64,000 nt of DNA from Paenibacillus silagei (GTDB lineage: Bacteria > Bacillota > Bacilli > Paenibacillales > Paenibacillaceae), in NCBI RefSeq assembly GCF_017874735.1, contig NZ_JAGGLV010000012.1:124001-188000 (forward strand). The letters run 5' to 3'. Below are positions 50,932-60,239 of this stretch, piece after piece; the first letter of the stretch is position 1, and the number at the start of each line of letters is the position of its first letter. The notes under the pieces were generated by a model. The model ran no database searches, was not told where the DNA came from, and saw only the letters and a list, made by a program, of their open reading frames with translations. The position numbers and the translations under genes are program-made.

Positions 50932-52638
50932 CTAGTTCACCTGAACCAGCTTCCACTGCTGGTGCAGATCGCCGCGGTAGAGGTTCTGCTGGAGCTTCGC
51001 GCCGTCTGCGGTGGAGGCTCCTGTGACTTCGACTGCCTTGTTACTGTTCACATTAAGAATGCTCCAGTAGCCGTTGCTCAGCTTGATGAGCCGGAACTGC
51101 TGGGCGGTGTTGTTCAAATCCTGCATCAGCTGGATGGCTTCGCCGTTATTCTTCGTGCCGTTACGCACATCCATCACCTTATTGTCGGAAGAATTCACGC
51201 TGCGCAGCCGGTAAATATTATTGTACGTGCCCATATCCGTAACCGTCCATTGCTGAGCCAGCGCCGTGTTCTCCGGCCACTGCTGGAGCTGAAGGGCGTT
51301 CGTATTCTGCCCGTTCGGAACGTCAATCGCTTTGCCTGACGCCCGGTTGATCAGCTTATATTTCGCATTGTTGGTGACCCCGTTCCACACCCCATTCCAG
51401 GGGTTGAACTGTGCCCGCTCGTAGTACCATTCGAAGATAAAGCGCGCCATGCCGTCCCGGGTGGCGTTGCCGTCATAGAGCAGCCCGCCGTCCGGATCGG
51501 CGAAGGAGCTTTTGGGACCGGGATCGAGCAGGAAGCCGTTCATATGGACGGCAATGCTGACATTGCCGGCGGCGGTGAAGATCGCTTTGGTATTCTTGCC
51601 GAAGCCTGCATTCGTACCGTTGAACAGATCCCAATATGCGGAGTCGCCCGGCTGGTTCTTGAACCAGGTGGTTTCAGTAATATTGATCGGGTAAGCATCG
51701 GCAGCAGGCTTGATGCTGCTATCCCAGATCTGCTGAAGCGAGTTGAAATTGTCATAAGCGCCGTAGCCCGGGTACCAGTGAACGGCATAGCCGTAATTAT
51801 TCAGCGGGTCAGTCAGCGGACTGGATGCCGTCAGCTGATAATGCTGATCCCAGCCGAGTCCTGAAGCCCAGATCACATTATCCGCGCCCTTGCTGCGGAT
51901 CGTGGAGATCATGGAGTTCTGGAAGTTCTTCAGCGAATTCCAGAACGCTGCGAAGTTAGGCTGGGAGGGATTGCCGCCCCATTGTCCGTTCACATCGCTC
52001 AGCACCGGCTCGTTGACCAGCTCGAACATGACATTATCCGCGCTCTTGAGTCCCGGCTGGGAGGCCAGGTAACCCCAGATCTGATTGAACTTGTCCAGAT
52101 TGGCCTGGGTGGTCGCCTTATTGTCAAGCAGGGTGAAGTCCAGCCCCAGCGTGACGTACAGCCCCTTCGTCTTCGCATACTCCACATAGGGAATGATCAG
52201 ATTCTGGGTAGCTGCCTGAAGGCCCGCGAAGTTATACGTTCCTGCCGCGACATCGCCCATATCCTCCCGGTCGATGAACAGGCGGACCTGATTCGAGTAC
52301 CAGCCGTGGCTGTTGCCGTATTTGCCGGAGGTGCTGGTGAAGGTATCCGTGATCTCCTTCAGGTACTCCAGAGTGGCCTTATGCCGGTTCCCGCCGTTGC
52401 GGTTCAGATAATAATTGCTGTTCTGATACGTCCAGTAAGCCCCGGTAGGCTGATGCCAGCCGCTTAGCAGCACAGGCTGCCCGCTGCTGTTCACCAGCTG
52501 ATTGCCGCTTACATGCAGCTTGGGAACAGGCGAATCCTCCCAAGCGTTTGCAGTGCCGCCGCCGGACTGCATCGGCGTCAGCAGCAGGGCCAGCATCACC
52601 AGCAGCTTCATGGATAAGCTTAACTTCCTTTTTCTCAC
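50932..52638 (-). CDS. Secreted GH5 enzyme with ricin-type lectin (CBM13) domain
   Basis: 568 residues from a GTG (52636-52638) with AAGGAG 10 nt upstream; an ATG 21 nt earlier has no ribosome binding site. Signal peptide (MKLLVMLALLLTPMQSGGGTANA). GH5 (beta/alpha)8 domain (~30-425) with acid/base Glu210 (FELVNEPVL) and nucleophile Glu322 (INITETTWF), 112 residues apart. C-terminal beta-trefoil (~430-568) with three QxW-type repeats (LQQWPENTALAQQW, TAQQFRL, LHQQWKLV). Endo-acting on a beta-glycan; subfamily and polymer not assignable by eye. It follows the YesM/YesN pair by 150 nt, and its upstream region holds 22-bp direct repeats with TATAAT boxes, so control by that regulator is likely. 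Confidence 0.92.
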   Translation of the reverse strand: MRKRKLSLSMKLLVMLALLLTPMQSGGGTANAWEDSPVPKLHVSGNQLVNSSGQPVLLSGWHQPTGAYWTYQNSNYYLNRNGGNRHKATLEYLKEITDTFTSTSGKYGNSHGWYSNQVRLFIDREDMGDVAAGTYNFAGLQAATQNLIIPYVEYAKTKGLYVTLGLDFTLLDNKATTQANLDKFNQIWGYLASQPGLKSADNVMFELVNEPVLSDVNGQWGGNPSQPNFAAFWNSLKNFQNSMISTIRSKGADNVIWASGLGWDQHYQLTASSPLTDPLNNYGYAVHWYPGYGAYDNFNSLQQIWDSSIKPAADAYPINITETTWFKNQPGDSAYWDLFNGTNAGFGKNTKAIFTAAGNVSIAVHMNGFLLDPGPKSSFADPDGGLLYDGNATRDGMARFIFEWYYERAQFNPWNGVWNGVTNNAKYKLINRASGKAIDVPNGQNTNALQLQQWPENTALAQQWTVTDMGTYNNIYRLRSVNSSDNKVMDVRNGTKNNGEAIQLMQDLNNTAQQFRLIKLSNGYWSILNVNSNKAVEVTGASTADGAKLQQNLYRGDLHQQWKLVQVN

Positions 52639-52742
52639 AGATACCCATCTCCTTCTCATTTCGTGAAATCGGCGGAAGCCGTCTTAATGAAAGCGAATAC
52701 ATCTGAATTGTACTCTGCGCGGAGACGGGCGGAAACCTGTGT

Positions 52743-52798
52743 GATTATAGTTGATAGACTTACAGATTATAGTTGATACAATGACAAATTATAGATTT
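52743..52798 (-). promoter_or_regulatory. 22-bp direct repeats with TATAAT boxes upstream of GH5
   Basis: GATTATAGTTGATA occurs at 52743 and 52765 (22-bp period), with a shorter third copy (AATTATAGATTT) at 52787 that overlaps the stop codon of the response-regulator gene. On the minus strand each full copy gives TATCAACTATAATC, with a perfect -10-like TATAAT. Repeats two helical turns apart are what AraC-type regulators bind, so this may be tandem YesN sites, tandem promoters, or both. Confidence 0.55.
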
Positions 52799-54423
52799 AT
52801 ATGCACAGACTCCCTATATTCCTGGGGGGTCATTCCCGTCATTTTTTTGAAGAACCGGGTGAAGGAATGATGGGCCTCATAGCCGACATCCAGCGCCACA
52901 TCACGGATTTTGAGCGCTTCATTTCCCAGCAGCTCCTTCGCCTTGACCGCCCGGCATTGATCGATGTACTCTGACAGGTTAATGCCCTGCTCCTGCTTGA
53001 AGAAGCGGGACAGATACGACGGATTGAAATAATGCAGCTCGGCCAGCCGCACCAGAGACAGGTCTTCGCCCAAATGGCTGTGGATATAATCGCAGATCCG
53101 TTCAATAACCTCCGAGGAGCGCTCCTTCTCGGCTGTGCTTCTCCGCTCGAAAAGATCTGAGGCCAGCCTCTCCAGATAATAGATGCCCTCCCCCAGGGAA
53201 GAATGCTCGTCCAGCCGCATCAGCTTGCCATATTCATTGACAAGGCCGTAGAGCTCCGAGCGGTTCATATGGGACAGCAGCACAAGGGCAACTGTATAAT
53301 ACAGCTCGGCGGCTTCTTCCACGGAGACGCCCGAATGAATGCCTTTCCGGATCTCCTCCAGCGTCTCAGCAAACCGCTCCCGCCGTCCGGCATCTAGATG
53401 GGCCGCAAGATTCTCCACCCGCTGTTGGAGCCGGACCCCAGTCTCACGGACTGCGTCAGACTCCGGCGGACCGCTGCGGTCAATCTGCACCATGGAGATG
53501 CCGTCCCCGATCTTCATCTGCTGCAGCCGGTGAAGCCGCTCGTAATGGCGGCCGGTCTCTGTCCAGGCACAGGCCGAGCCGCTGACCGTAAAAGCAACCG
53601 GCAGGCCCAGCGTCTGCCGGCAGGATTCCTGGATCATCTCCAGCGTCCCCTCCAGATACCGCGCGAAATTCACGCCGAAGGCAGCCCCGGCATTGTGCAG
53701 AGGCTGCAGCAGCCACAGGAGATCCCCGTGCCTGTCAAGCACCCAGGCATGCCGGGTCATCTCCGCCAGATGGGAATTCCAGATCAGCCGGGAAGAGGTC
53801 AGAAGCTCACGCCGGTCCATGTAAGAGATGCCCTCCGGGTAGGTAAGCCGTCCAAGAACGAGCATGACCGGGGTATCCGCACTAAGGCTGATACCCAGCT
53901 TGCTGAAGTCTGCACGTAACGCATCCGTATCCTTACACAAGGCCTGGCTGTCCTGAAGCAGATGGCGGAGATAATCGCCCTGCGCCGCCGTCTCCATGGA
54001 ATCGCGCTGCTCCCTGGACTGCTCCAGCAGCTCACTCAGCATGTTGCCCTGCTCAATCTCCTGCAGCACCTCCTGCACCGTCTCAATAATCTTGTCGAAG
54101 CCCTCGGTCTTCAGCAGATAACGGGCCCCGGGAAGCTGCAGCGCACTATAGGCATAATCGAATTCACTATAGCCGGTCAGAAAAACAATCCGTGACCGCG
54201 GCCAAAACTCCCGGATTTGCTCAGACATCTCCAGCCCGCTCATGCCGGGCATGCGGATATCGGTCAGCACAATATCGATCCGGGTGCGCGAGAGCCACTC
54301 CAGGGCCGCTTTGGCCGAATAGACCTTGTAGACATCAAGCTTGTCCGGAAGCAGCTGGTTGAACGCCTCGTATAAGCCGTCTGTTATTATCTCTTCATCA
54401 TCAACGATCAATAGTCTGTACAA
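52789..54423 (-). CDS. YesN-family response regulator
   Basis: 544 residues from a TTG (54421-54423) with GGAGG about 8 nt upstream; a GTG 9 nt earlier lies inside that Shine-Dalgarno. It starts inside the kinase gene (23-nt overlap). Receiver with Asp55 (VLTDIRMPGMSG); strand 5 ends RYLLKTEG, Lys kept but Pro missing, as in two other regulators here. C-terminal AraC HTH (LSLVRLAELHYFNPSYLSRFFKQEQG to TGMTPQEYRESV). Last of the importer-xylanase-sensor cluster, with the GH5 gene 150 nt downstream. Likely activator of GH5 and of the xylo-oligosaccharide import genes. Confidence 0.93.
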   Translation of the reverse strand: MYRLLIVDDEEIITDGLYEAFNQLLPDKLDVYKVYSAKAALEWLSRTRIDIVLTDIRMPGMSGLEMSEQIREFWPRSRIVFLTGYSEFDYAYSALQLPGARYLLKTEGFDKIIETVQEVLQEIEQGNMLSELLEQSREQRDSMETAAQGDYLRHLLQDSQALCKDTDALRADFSKLGISLSADTPVMLVLGRLTYPEGISYMDRRELLTSSRLIWNSHLAEMTRHAWVLDRHGDLLWLLQPLHNAGAAFGVNFARYLEGTLEMIQESCRQTLGLPVAFTVSGSACAWTETGRHYERLHRLQQMKIGDGISMVQIDRSGPPESDAVRETGVRLQQRVENLAAHLDAGRRERFAETLEEIRKGIHSGVSVEEAAELYYTVALVLLSHMNRSELYGLVNEYGKLMRLDEHSSLGEGIYYLERLASDLFERRSTAEKERSSEVIERICDYIHSHLGEDLSLVRLAELHYFNPSYLSRFFKQEQGINLSEYIDQCRAVKAKELLGNEALKIRDVALDVGYEAHHSFTRFFKKMTGMTPQEYRESVHINL

Positions 54424-56158
54424 GACCTTCACCTCCCGTCAGCCTAATCCGGATCTCGACCCGGAGGCCGTTTAACATGCTTCTGTCCAGGAACAGGCCG
54501 CTGCCTTCCCCGTAGATTAATTGGATACGCCGGTGGATATTGCTCATGCCGGTGACTTCATGCGTTCCACCGTTCTGATTCAGCCGCCTTCTCAGAGTCT
54601 CGATCCGTTCATCGGTCAGCCCGCTTCCATTATCCTCAACAATAATGCGAATCTCCCGTTTCTCCTGTTCAAAAGAAACCCGCAGCTCCCCATCCTCCGC
54701 CTGCTTCTCCAGACAATGCTCATAGGCATTCTCGATAATCGGCTGGAGAATCAGACGCGGAACCCGCAGTTCCTCCATGTCTTCCGGCAGCTCATCGAAC
54801 TGAACCTGAATGCGCCTGGAGAAGCGCATCTTCTGGATCTCTGTATACATCCGGGAATGGCGCGTCTCCTCCGCAAGCCGGACATTATCCTCTCCGTTAC
54901 GGGTGATGAACCGGAAATATTCGCCCAGCATGCCGGAGAATTCCTCAATCCGGGAGCTGTCCCCCTGCTTCGCCAGGGCGCTGAGAATGAAGAAGCTGTT
55001 ATAGAGGAAATGCGGATTGATCTGTGACTGGAGCTGCTTCAGCTCCGCCCGCTGCATCATCAGCTTCTGGGTGTAATCCTGGTCAATCAGCATCCGCAGC
55101 CTACTGAGCATCTGGTTGAACCGTAGATACAGATAGCCGAATTCATCCTTGCGGGCATGGTCAATCTGAATATCAAGCGAGCCGCTCTCCATCCGCTTGA
55201 AGCTGCGGATCAACACAAGCAGCGGTTTCTGGACGAACTTATAGGTGGCGTAGGAATAGATCAGCACCGCCAGGAAGGACGCCGCCGCGAACAGCCAGGC
55301 CCAGACCACGAACTTGGTCAGCGGGCGCTTGACCGCCTTCTCCGGCAAATAGGTAGCAACAGCCATCCCCAGCTTGTCCGAGGTGAAGCTGTCGATATGA
55401 TACCGAATTCCGTCCAGCTCCCAGTTGTACAGGTTCCCTTCATCGATCGCCTGGTGATAGCTCTCAATCATCTCCGGGGAGCTGTTCTCTGTGCCGAGTG
55501 CATAGTCCGTCAGCCGCGAGACCAGCAGCGAGCCGCTCTCCTCGTACGCGTTAATCGCCCGGAGCGAATCCTTCAGCTTCTCGTTGTCCAGCTCAATCTG
55601 CACGATGAAGAGCGGAGGCTCATTCCTCCTGCCGCTGGATTGGGTAACGCTTAGCTCCAGGAAGTTGTTCCAGTTGATCAGCCGGCCTTCTTTTCTGAGA
55701 TCGACGGACCGGAAGAAATTGAACTTGCTGCTGTCAAAATCATCGATGCCGTTCATCGCGGACAGCGTTTTATTAATGGTACGGATATGAACGAACACAT
55801 CGCCGATGTAGGCGCTGCTGTTCTTCAGAGAGGTGAGCCGCTGCGAGATGTAGTTCAGGCTCTCCCGCTTTTGAACATCGTCCATGTAATTCCAGGTCAC
55901 GGCAATCTTGTTCAGCTCGGTATCCTGGGCAAGATCATACTGCTGGATCTCCATCCACTCCACCTCGCGGTTCAGGTCCTCCAGATAATAGGTTAACTGC
56001 GACAGGGTCGCTCTGGACAGGTCCTGACTTGCATTCCTGTAGCTCCAGTTGTAGAGGTAGAGTCCCAGCAGCAGAATCGGCAGAATAATAGCAAGATAAG
56101 TGACAACCATCCGGATAAAAATCGTGTGGCGCATCGACACCGCAGGAAACTTAAGCAT
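54401..56158 (-). CDS. YesM-family sensor histidine kinase
   Basis: 585 residues from the ATG at 56158 (GGAGG 8 nt upstream; an in-frame GTG 15 nt earlier overlaps that site). First membrane segment IRMVVTYLAIILPILLLGLYLY, extracellular sensing domain to ~275, second segment (FVVWAWLFAAASFLAVLIYSYA), HAMP (GSLDIQIDHARKDEFGYLYLRFNQML), His383 in LQSQINPHFLYNSFFIL, HATPase (PIIENAYEHCL, EDNGSGL, EVTGMSNIHRRI). The G box is weaker than usual (TGMSNIHRR). It lies 33 nt after the binding-protein gene and may sense the same oligosaccharide. Confidence 0.93.
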   Translation of the reverse strand: MLKFPAVSMRHTIFIRMVVTYLAIILPILLLGLYLYNWSYRNASQDLSRATLSQLTYYLEDLNREVEWMEIQQYDLAQDTELNKIAVTWNYMDDVQKRESLNYISQRLTSLKNSSAYIGDVFVHIRTINKTLSAMNGIDDFDSSKFNFFRSVDLRKEGRLINWNNFLELSVTQSSGRRNEPPLFIVQIELDNEKLKDSLRAINAYEESGSLLVSRLTDYALGTENSSPEMIESYHQAIDEGNLYNWELDGIRYHIDSFTSDKLGMAVATYLPEKAVKRPLTKFVVWAWLFAAASFLAVLIYSYATYKFVQKPLLVLIRSFKRMESGSLDIQIDHARKDEFGYLYLRFNQMLSRLRMLIDQDYTQKLMMQRAELKQLQSQINPHFLYNSFFILSALAKQGDSSRIEEFSGMLGEYFRFITRNGEDNVRLAEETRHSRMYTEIQKMRFSRRIQVQFDELPEDMEELRVPRLILQPIIENAYEHCLEKQAEDGELRVSFEQEKREIRIIVEDNGSGLTDERIETLRRRLNQNGGTHEVTGMSNIHRRIQLIYGEGSGLFLDRSMLNGLRVEIRIRLTGGEGLVQTIDR

Positions 56159-56191
56159 GTGTACCGCCTCCACTCGTCTGCTCAGGTCCGG

Positions 56192-57889
56192 TCATTTGCT
56201 GCTCCCGCCCTTCTCTGCGTACCAGTCGTTGACCTCAGCCGTAATCTGCTCGCCGCCCAGCTTGTTCCACTGTGCCACGAAATTATCGAACCCGCTGAGC
56301 GGTCTGCCCTGAATGATATCAAGAAAGGCATCAATCTGAAGATTATTTAGAATATTCTGCTTCTCGATCATCGTCTCTGTAGGTGCGCCGACGAAGCTCT
56401 CATAGAGCAGCTGAGATTTACGTTCATACCCGTCCAGAATGGAAAAAGCACCCGAAGGCCCGTACGTCCGCTCCCAGCCCCAGCCTGTCTCGCTGTCCGC
56501 ACCTCCTGCCTCGTAAGCGGCAATCCGCTTCTGGATCGTCTTCGCTTCATCCTGAAGCACGGAGGCATCGCCGTTGCGCCGGAAGGTCTCCAGCTCCCGG
56601 AAGGCCTCCAGGTTCTTCTGCACCGGAAACGGCGTCACCGGCGACAGCTTCCACACCGCCTGCGGAGCGTTATAGTACCGCTCCACCTCACTCGTAGCCC
56701 CCCAATTCTTCTCCAGATGCAGGTTAATCAGCTTAATCAGCGCCTCCGGATGCTGGACGCCTTGCTTGACCGCCAGGAACTGGTTGGTGCTGAACGGAAG
56801 CGGCACCTTCGGCGCGGCCCCCGACTCCGAGACCAGCGGGAAGGCTTGCCACTCAGCCTGCGGATTATGCTCACGGCTGGACTGCACGAGGAAGGAGCCC
56901 CACTGCTCCCCATACATCATTCCAACCTGCTCATGCTCAATCCAGTCGCTGGCCTTGACCCCGTCCTTGAAGGCGAATTCCCTGTCAATCTGTCCTGTCC
57001 GGTACAACTCCTGAAGCACCTGCAGGGCATGCTTGACCTCCGGCTGGATCCCTCCATAGACCAGCTTGCCGGTCTTGTCCTTAATCCAGATTCCAGGATA
57101 CGCACCATAACCGGCCATGAACCCGGTAAGTCCCATGACCGGGTCCCACAGATATTTGGTGACCGCAAGGCCATAGGTATCATGCTTGCCGTTACCGTCA
57201 GGATCTTGCTGCGTAAACGCTTTCGAAATAGCCAGCACCTCTGCCATCGTCTGCGGGGGCTGCAGGCCGAGACGCTCCAGCCAGTCCGTCCGAATCCACA
57301 GGAACATCGCGCCCTCAATGGACGAATTGGTCTCCGGGATCGCCATAAGCTTGCCGTCAAGGGTAACCGTCTCGAACGGGCCCGTTCCTTCCTCGCTCAG
57401 CACCTTGCGGGTTAACGGGGTTGCATACTCGTCATAGACTTCGCTCAGATCCTGGATCAGCCCTGCATTGCTCAGCACCCTGAGCTGCGAAGCATTCACC
57501 CGCACAATATCAGGGATATCCCCGGAGGCCAGAGATACCCCCAGCTTGCGGGAGTAGATGGAGCTCCACTCCGTCCAATCATAGGTGACCCTAATGCCGA
57601 GCACCTCTTCATACAGCTCGGTCCAGCGGTTATGCTCCAGCGACTCTCCCGGCAATTCCTTCAGTATTTCTTCCAGCGCATCGTTGTTCTCACGTACGAA
57701 CGACAGCTGGATGGGCGGATCATATTTGCTTAGACCCGGCTCTTCATATAACGAAGCGCTCCCCGGCTGTCCCTCAGGAACCGGAGAACGCTCCGCAAGG
57801 TTACTGCTTCTCTCACAAGCGGTTAACAGTTGTACGGCCATGCATGCAGCGACAGTCCAGGCCATTGTATTCTTGATTGTTTTGGGCAC
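56192..57889 (-). CDS. ABC solute-binding lipoprotein, large LplA/YtcQ type
   Basis: About 565 residues from a GTG at 57887-57889 (GAGG ~9 nt upstream); a GTG 15 nt earlier is the alternative. Signal with lipobox LLTAC. The length, well above the ~430 of the other binding proteins here, and motifs YDPPIQLSFVRENND, WTEWSSIYSRKLGVSLASGDIPDIV, AIPETNSSIEGAMFLWIRTDWLERLGLQPP, ADVNDWYAEKG-like C-terminus (AEVNDWYAEKGG) fit the LplA/YtcQ family, which serves aldouronate or complex-oligosaccharide importers in Paenibacillus. It lies 113 nt after the lipoprotein GH10 gene and 33 nt before the kinase, so its product probably feeds the permeases at 59273-61145. Confidence 0.88.
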   Translation of the reverse strand: MPKTIKNTMAWTVAACMAVQLLTACERSSNLAERSPVPEGQPGSASLYEEPGLSKYDPPIQLSFVRENNDALEEILKELPGESLEHNRWTELYEEVLGIRVTYDWTEWSSIYSRKLGVSLASGDIPDIVRVNASQLRVLSNAGLIQDLSEVYDEYATPLTRKVLSEEGTGPFETVTLDGKLMAIPETNSSIEGAMFLWIRTDWLERLGLQPPQTMAEVLAISKAFTQQDPDGNGKHDTYGLAVTKYLWDPVMGLTGFMAGYGAYPGIWIKDKTGKLVYGGIQPEVKHALQVLQELYRTGQIDREFAFKDGVKASDWIEHEQVGMMYGEQWGSFLVQSSREHNPQAEWQAFPLVSESGAAPKVPLPFSTNQFLAVKQGVQHPEALIKLINLHLEKNWGATSEVERYYNAPQAVWKLSPVTPFPVQKNLEAFRELETFRRNGDASVLQDEAKTIQKRIAAYEAGGADSETGWGWERTYGPSGAFSILDGYERKSQLLYESFVGAPTETMIEKQNILNNLQIDAFLDIIQGRPLSGFDNFVAQWNKLGGEQITAEVNDWYAEKGGSSK

Positions 57890-58002
57890 CAGTTGCAACC
57901 TCACTTTGCAAGATTATTTATTACCGGAATATTATATTATCCCGGCAAAAATAATGAAATTGTAAGGTGCATTTCTTGTTTGGCTTACCCGTTCTTTACC
58001 AT

Positions 58003-59253
58003 TTAGAAATTGGTGACCGCCTGGAAGGCCGGTTTGGGCTGATGCTGCCTGTCGAACAGCATCGGCGCCTCGGTCCGCTCGGTCGGGAACGTGCTCAGCC
58101 AGGTATGATCATCCGCAATGCCCCAGAACATGACCCCGCTTAACAGCTCCTTCCTGTCTCTTAGAGCAGCGAATAGCTCGCCGTACCGCGCAGCCTGCCG
58201 CTGCAGGATATCCTCAGGAACTACAGGGCCGACATCGCTGAGATCGTTATAGACATACAGGCTCATATCCAGCTCGGTGATCTGATTATCAAGGCCGAGG
58301 GCATGGAACTTCTCCATGGACAGGGTAATACTCTCCACCGAAGGATAGTCCAGATTAATATGGGTCTGGTGGCCAACCCCGTCAATCGGCACCCCCTTCG
58401 CCAGCATGTCCTTCACCAGCTCGTAGAGCCGGTCCCGCTTCTCGGGATTATCTGTGCCGTAATCATTAATATACAGCTTAAGCTCCGGCCCTCCAGCCTT
58501 GCGGGCCGCCCGGAAGGCTGTCTCGATGAATTCGGTGCCGGTAATCTTATACCAGTCGCTGGCCCGCATGCCATCCGGGTCTCCAGGCTCAATCACCTCA
58601 TTCACTACATCCCAGGAGGAGATGTCGTCCTTGTAACGGCTGACAACAGCGGTAATGTAGCTGTCTAGCCGCTTCAGCAGCAGCTTCTTGTTCGCTTCGC
58701 GCCCTGCTGCATCGGTCTCATCCGCCATTGCCTGACCGGCTTCATCCCGGAAGAACCATTCCGGTGTCTGGCTGTGCCACACCAGGGTGTGGAAGCGCAG
58801 CCCCATGCCGTTCGCCTTCGCGAAGGCGACGATCCGGTCGGCCCGTTCCCAGGTGAAGGTGCCTTCAGCCGGAGCAATTGCATCCGGCTTCATGACATTC
58901 TCGGCCACGAGCCAGTTCACATGCCGCTTCAGCAGGTCGGCTGCGGGACCCTCCAATTGGTCCGGTTCCACCGCAGCTCCAATAGGAAAGTAATCCGCAT
59001 AGGCTGCCGCCAGCGGCGGAGCCTCCTGCTGCACCGGAGCTTCTGCCGCAGCATCAGGCGAAGCTGTAGGGGCAGCGGACGGAGTCCCGGCGGGCGAGGC
59101 CGCCGGGGATGACGCTACATTCCCTGGCGGGGATGCAGCAGGAGCCGCATCCCCGCCAGGAGCGGAGCAGCCGGATAACCATAGAAGCGCGGCTGCGAAG
59201 ACTATACTCCGGGCCAGTCTGGCCGGAGTGCTTGTTCTGTTCTTTTGGTGCAC
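58003..59253 (-). CDS. Membrane-anchored lipoprotein GH10 xylanase
   Basis: 416 residues from a GTG (59251-59253) with AAGGAGG 6 nt upstream. Lipobox LSGC after a hydrophobic stretch (ARSIVFAAALLWLSGC), then a ~50-residue Ala/Pro/Ser spacer, then a single GH10 barrel (~85-416): acid/base Glu219 (WDVVNEVIEPG), nucleophile Glu327 (ITELDMSLYV), and conserved VWHSQTPEWFF and FWGIADDHTW. It has no CBM or SLH, unlike the giant xylanase. Lipid anchoring in the outer membrane leaflet beside importer components suggests it trims xylo-oligosaccharides for uptake. It lies 19 nt after the MalG-type permease gene, so it is in the same operon. Confidence 0.95.
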   Translation of the reverse strand: MHQKNRTSTPARLARSIVFAAALLWLSGCSAPGGDAAPAASPPGNVASSPAASPAGTPSAAPTASPDAAAEAPVQQEAPPLAAAYADYFPIGAAVEPDQLEGPAADLLKRHVNWLVAENVMKPDAIAPAEGTFTWERADRIVAFAKANGMGLRFHTLVWHSQTPEWFFRDEAGQAMADETDAAGREANKKLLLKRLDSYITAVVSRYKDDISSWDVVNEVIEPGDPDGMRASDWYKITGTEFIETAFRAARKAGGPELKLYINDYGTDNPEKRDRLYELVKDMLAKGVPIDGVGHQTHINLDYPSVESITLSMEKFHALGLDNQITELDMSLYVYNDLSDVGPVVPEDILQRQAARYGELFAALRDRKELLSGVMFWGIADDHTWLSTFPTERTEAPMLFDRQHQPKPAFQAVTNF

Positions 59254-59272
59254 AGTCATCCTCCTTCTACGG

Positions 59273-60223
59273 TTATCCCACAATCCCGGTACGCTCAATA
59301 CTCTCCACGAAATACCGCTGCACGAACAGGTAGATAATGATCAGCGGCAGAATAGCCAGCAGAATCCCTGTATCCTGGACCATGCTGAGGTAGAACGGAT
59401 CAGCCTTGGAATTGGCGCCGTCCTCCAGCAGAATCGCCAGATTATACGGCAGCGAGCCGAGCTGGGTCGCCATCACCTTGCTGGATGTCAGATAAGTCGT
59501 GGTGAAGAAGCTGTCGTTCCATTGCCACACAAACGAGAAGAGCAGTACCGTAACAATGGACGGTATCGCGTTAGGCAGCATAATCCGGTAGAAGGTCTTG
59601 CCTACCCCGGCCCCGTCGATATAAGCCGCTTCCTCCACCTCTTTGGGAATCCCCCGGAAGAACTGCCGGAAGATGAAAATGTACAGCCCCGCCTTCAGCG
59701 AATTCGCCGTAGCAGAGGTTAGAATAAACGGCCAGTAGGTGTTGAGCAGATTCACCGATTTGCCGCCCGTTAAGAGCGGAATCAGCCCCATCAGACTGAA
59801 ATCCTTCAAATTCAGGTAGACCGGAATCAGAATCGTGATCGGCGGAACCAGGATCGTCAATATGACCCCGGCGAACAGCAGCTGGCTCCCTTTGAACTTC
59901 AGCCGGGCGAAGCCATACCCTGCAAGCGCGCAGGAGATGGCGGTCAAGATTGTAGTCAGCGCCGACAGGGTGAAGGTATTCAGCAAGGCCTGCCAGTAAT
60001 CCATTATTCCAATCGCTTTGACGAAATTGTCGAGCGTGTAATTCTCGGGAAGCCAGACGACAATCGGTGAATACAGATCGCTCTTGGCCTTGAAGGCCGT
60101 GGATATCTTCTGAAGTACCGGATAGAGGATCACGAACGACAGGCCTGCAATGAGCGTCAGCCGCACGAAGGACCATATCCATTTCTTCCAGCGTTCGAGC
60201 GACAGTAAGCGGGTCGCATGCAT
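59273..60223 (-). CDS. ABC sugar importer permease, MalG type
   Basis: 316 residues from the ATG at 60223, preceded by AAAGGAGGG at about 8 nt; an ATG 24 nt earlier lies before that signal. Six membrane segments (first LTLIAGLSFVILYPVLQKIS), EAA loop EEAAYIDGAGVGKTFYRIMLP, C-terminus FVQRYFVESIERTGIVG. Pairs with the MalF-type permease directly upstream. No ATPase in the operon. Substrate probably xylo- or aldouronic oligosaccharides, from the adjoining GH10 gene. Confidence 0.93.
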   Translation of the reverse strand: MHATRLLSLERWKKWIWSFVRLTLIAGLSFVILYPVLQKISTAFKAKSDLYSPIVVWLPENYTLDNFVKAIGIMDYWQALLNTFTLSALTTILTAISCALAGYGFARLKFKGSQLLFAGVILTILVPPITILIPVYLNLKDFSLMGLIPLLTGGKSVNLLNTYWPFILTSATANSLKAGLYIFIFRQFFRGIPKEVEEAAYIDGAGVGKTFYRIMLPNAIPSIVTVLLFSFVWQWNDSFFTTTYLTSSKVMATQLGSLPYNLAILLEDGANSKADPFYLSMVQDTGILLAILPLIIIYLFVQRYFVESIERTGIVG

Positions 60224-60239
60224 TAGTCCCATCCTCCCT

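Noticed and set aside
50384..50956. Open frames on both strands with a 17-residue repeat across tandem array 2
   Set aside because: The 51-bp period keeps frames in register on both strands. They lack ribosome binding sites and overlap the GH5 terminator; selection appears to act on the palindrome, not on a peptide.
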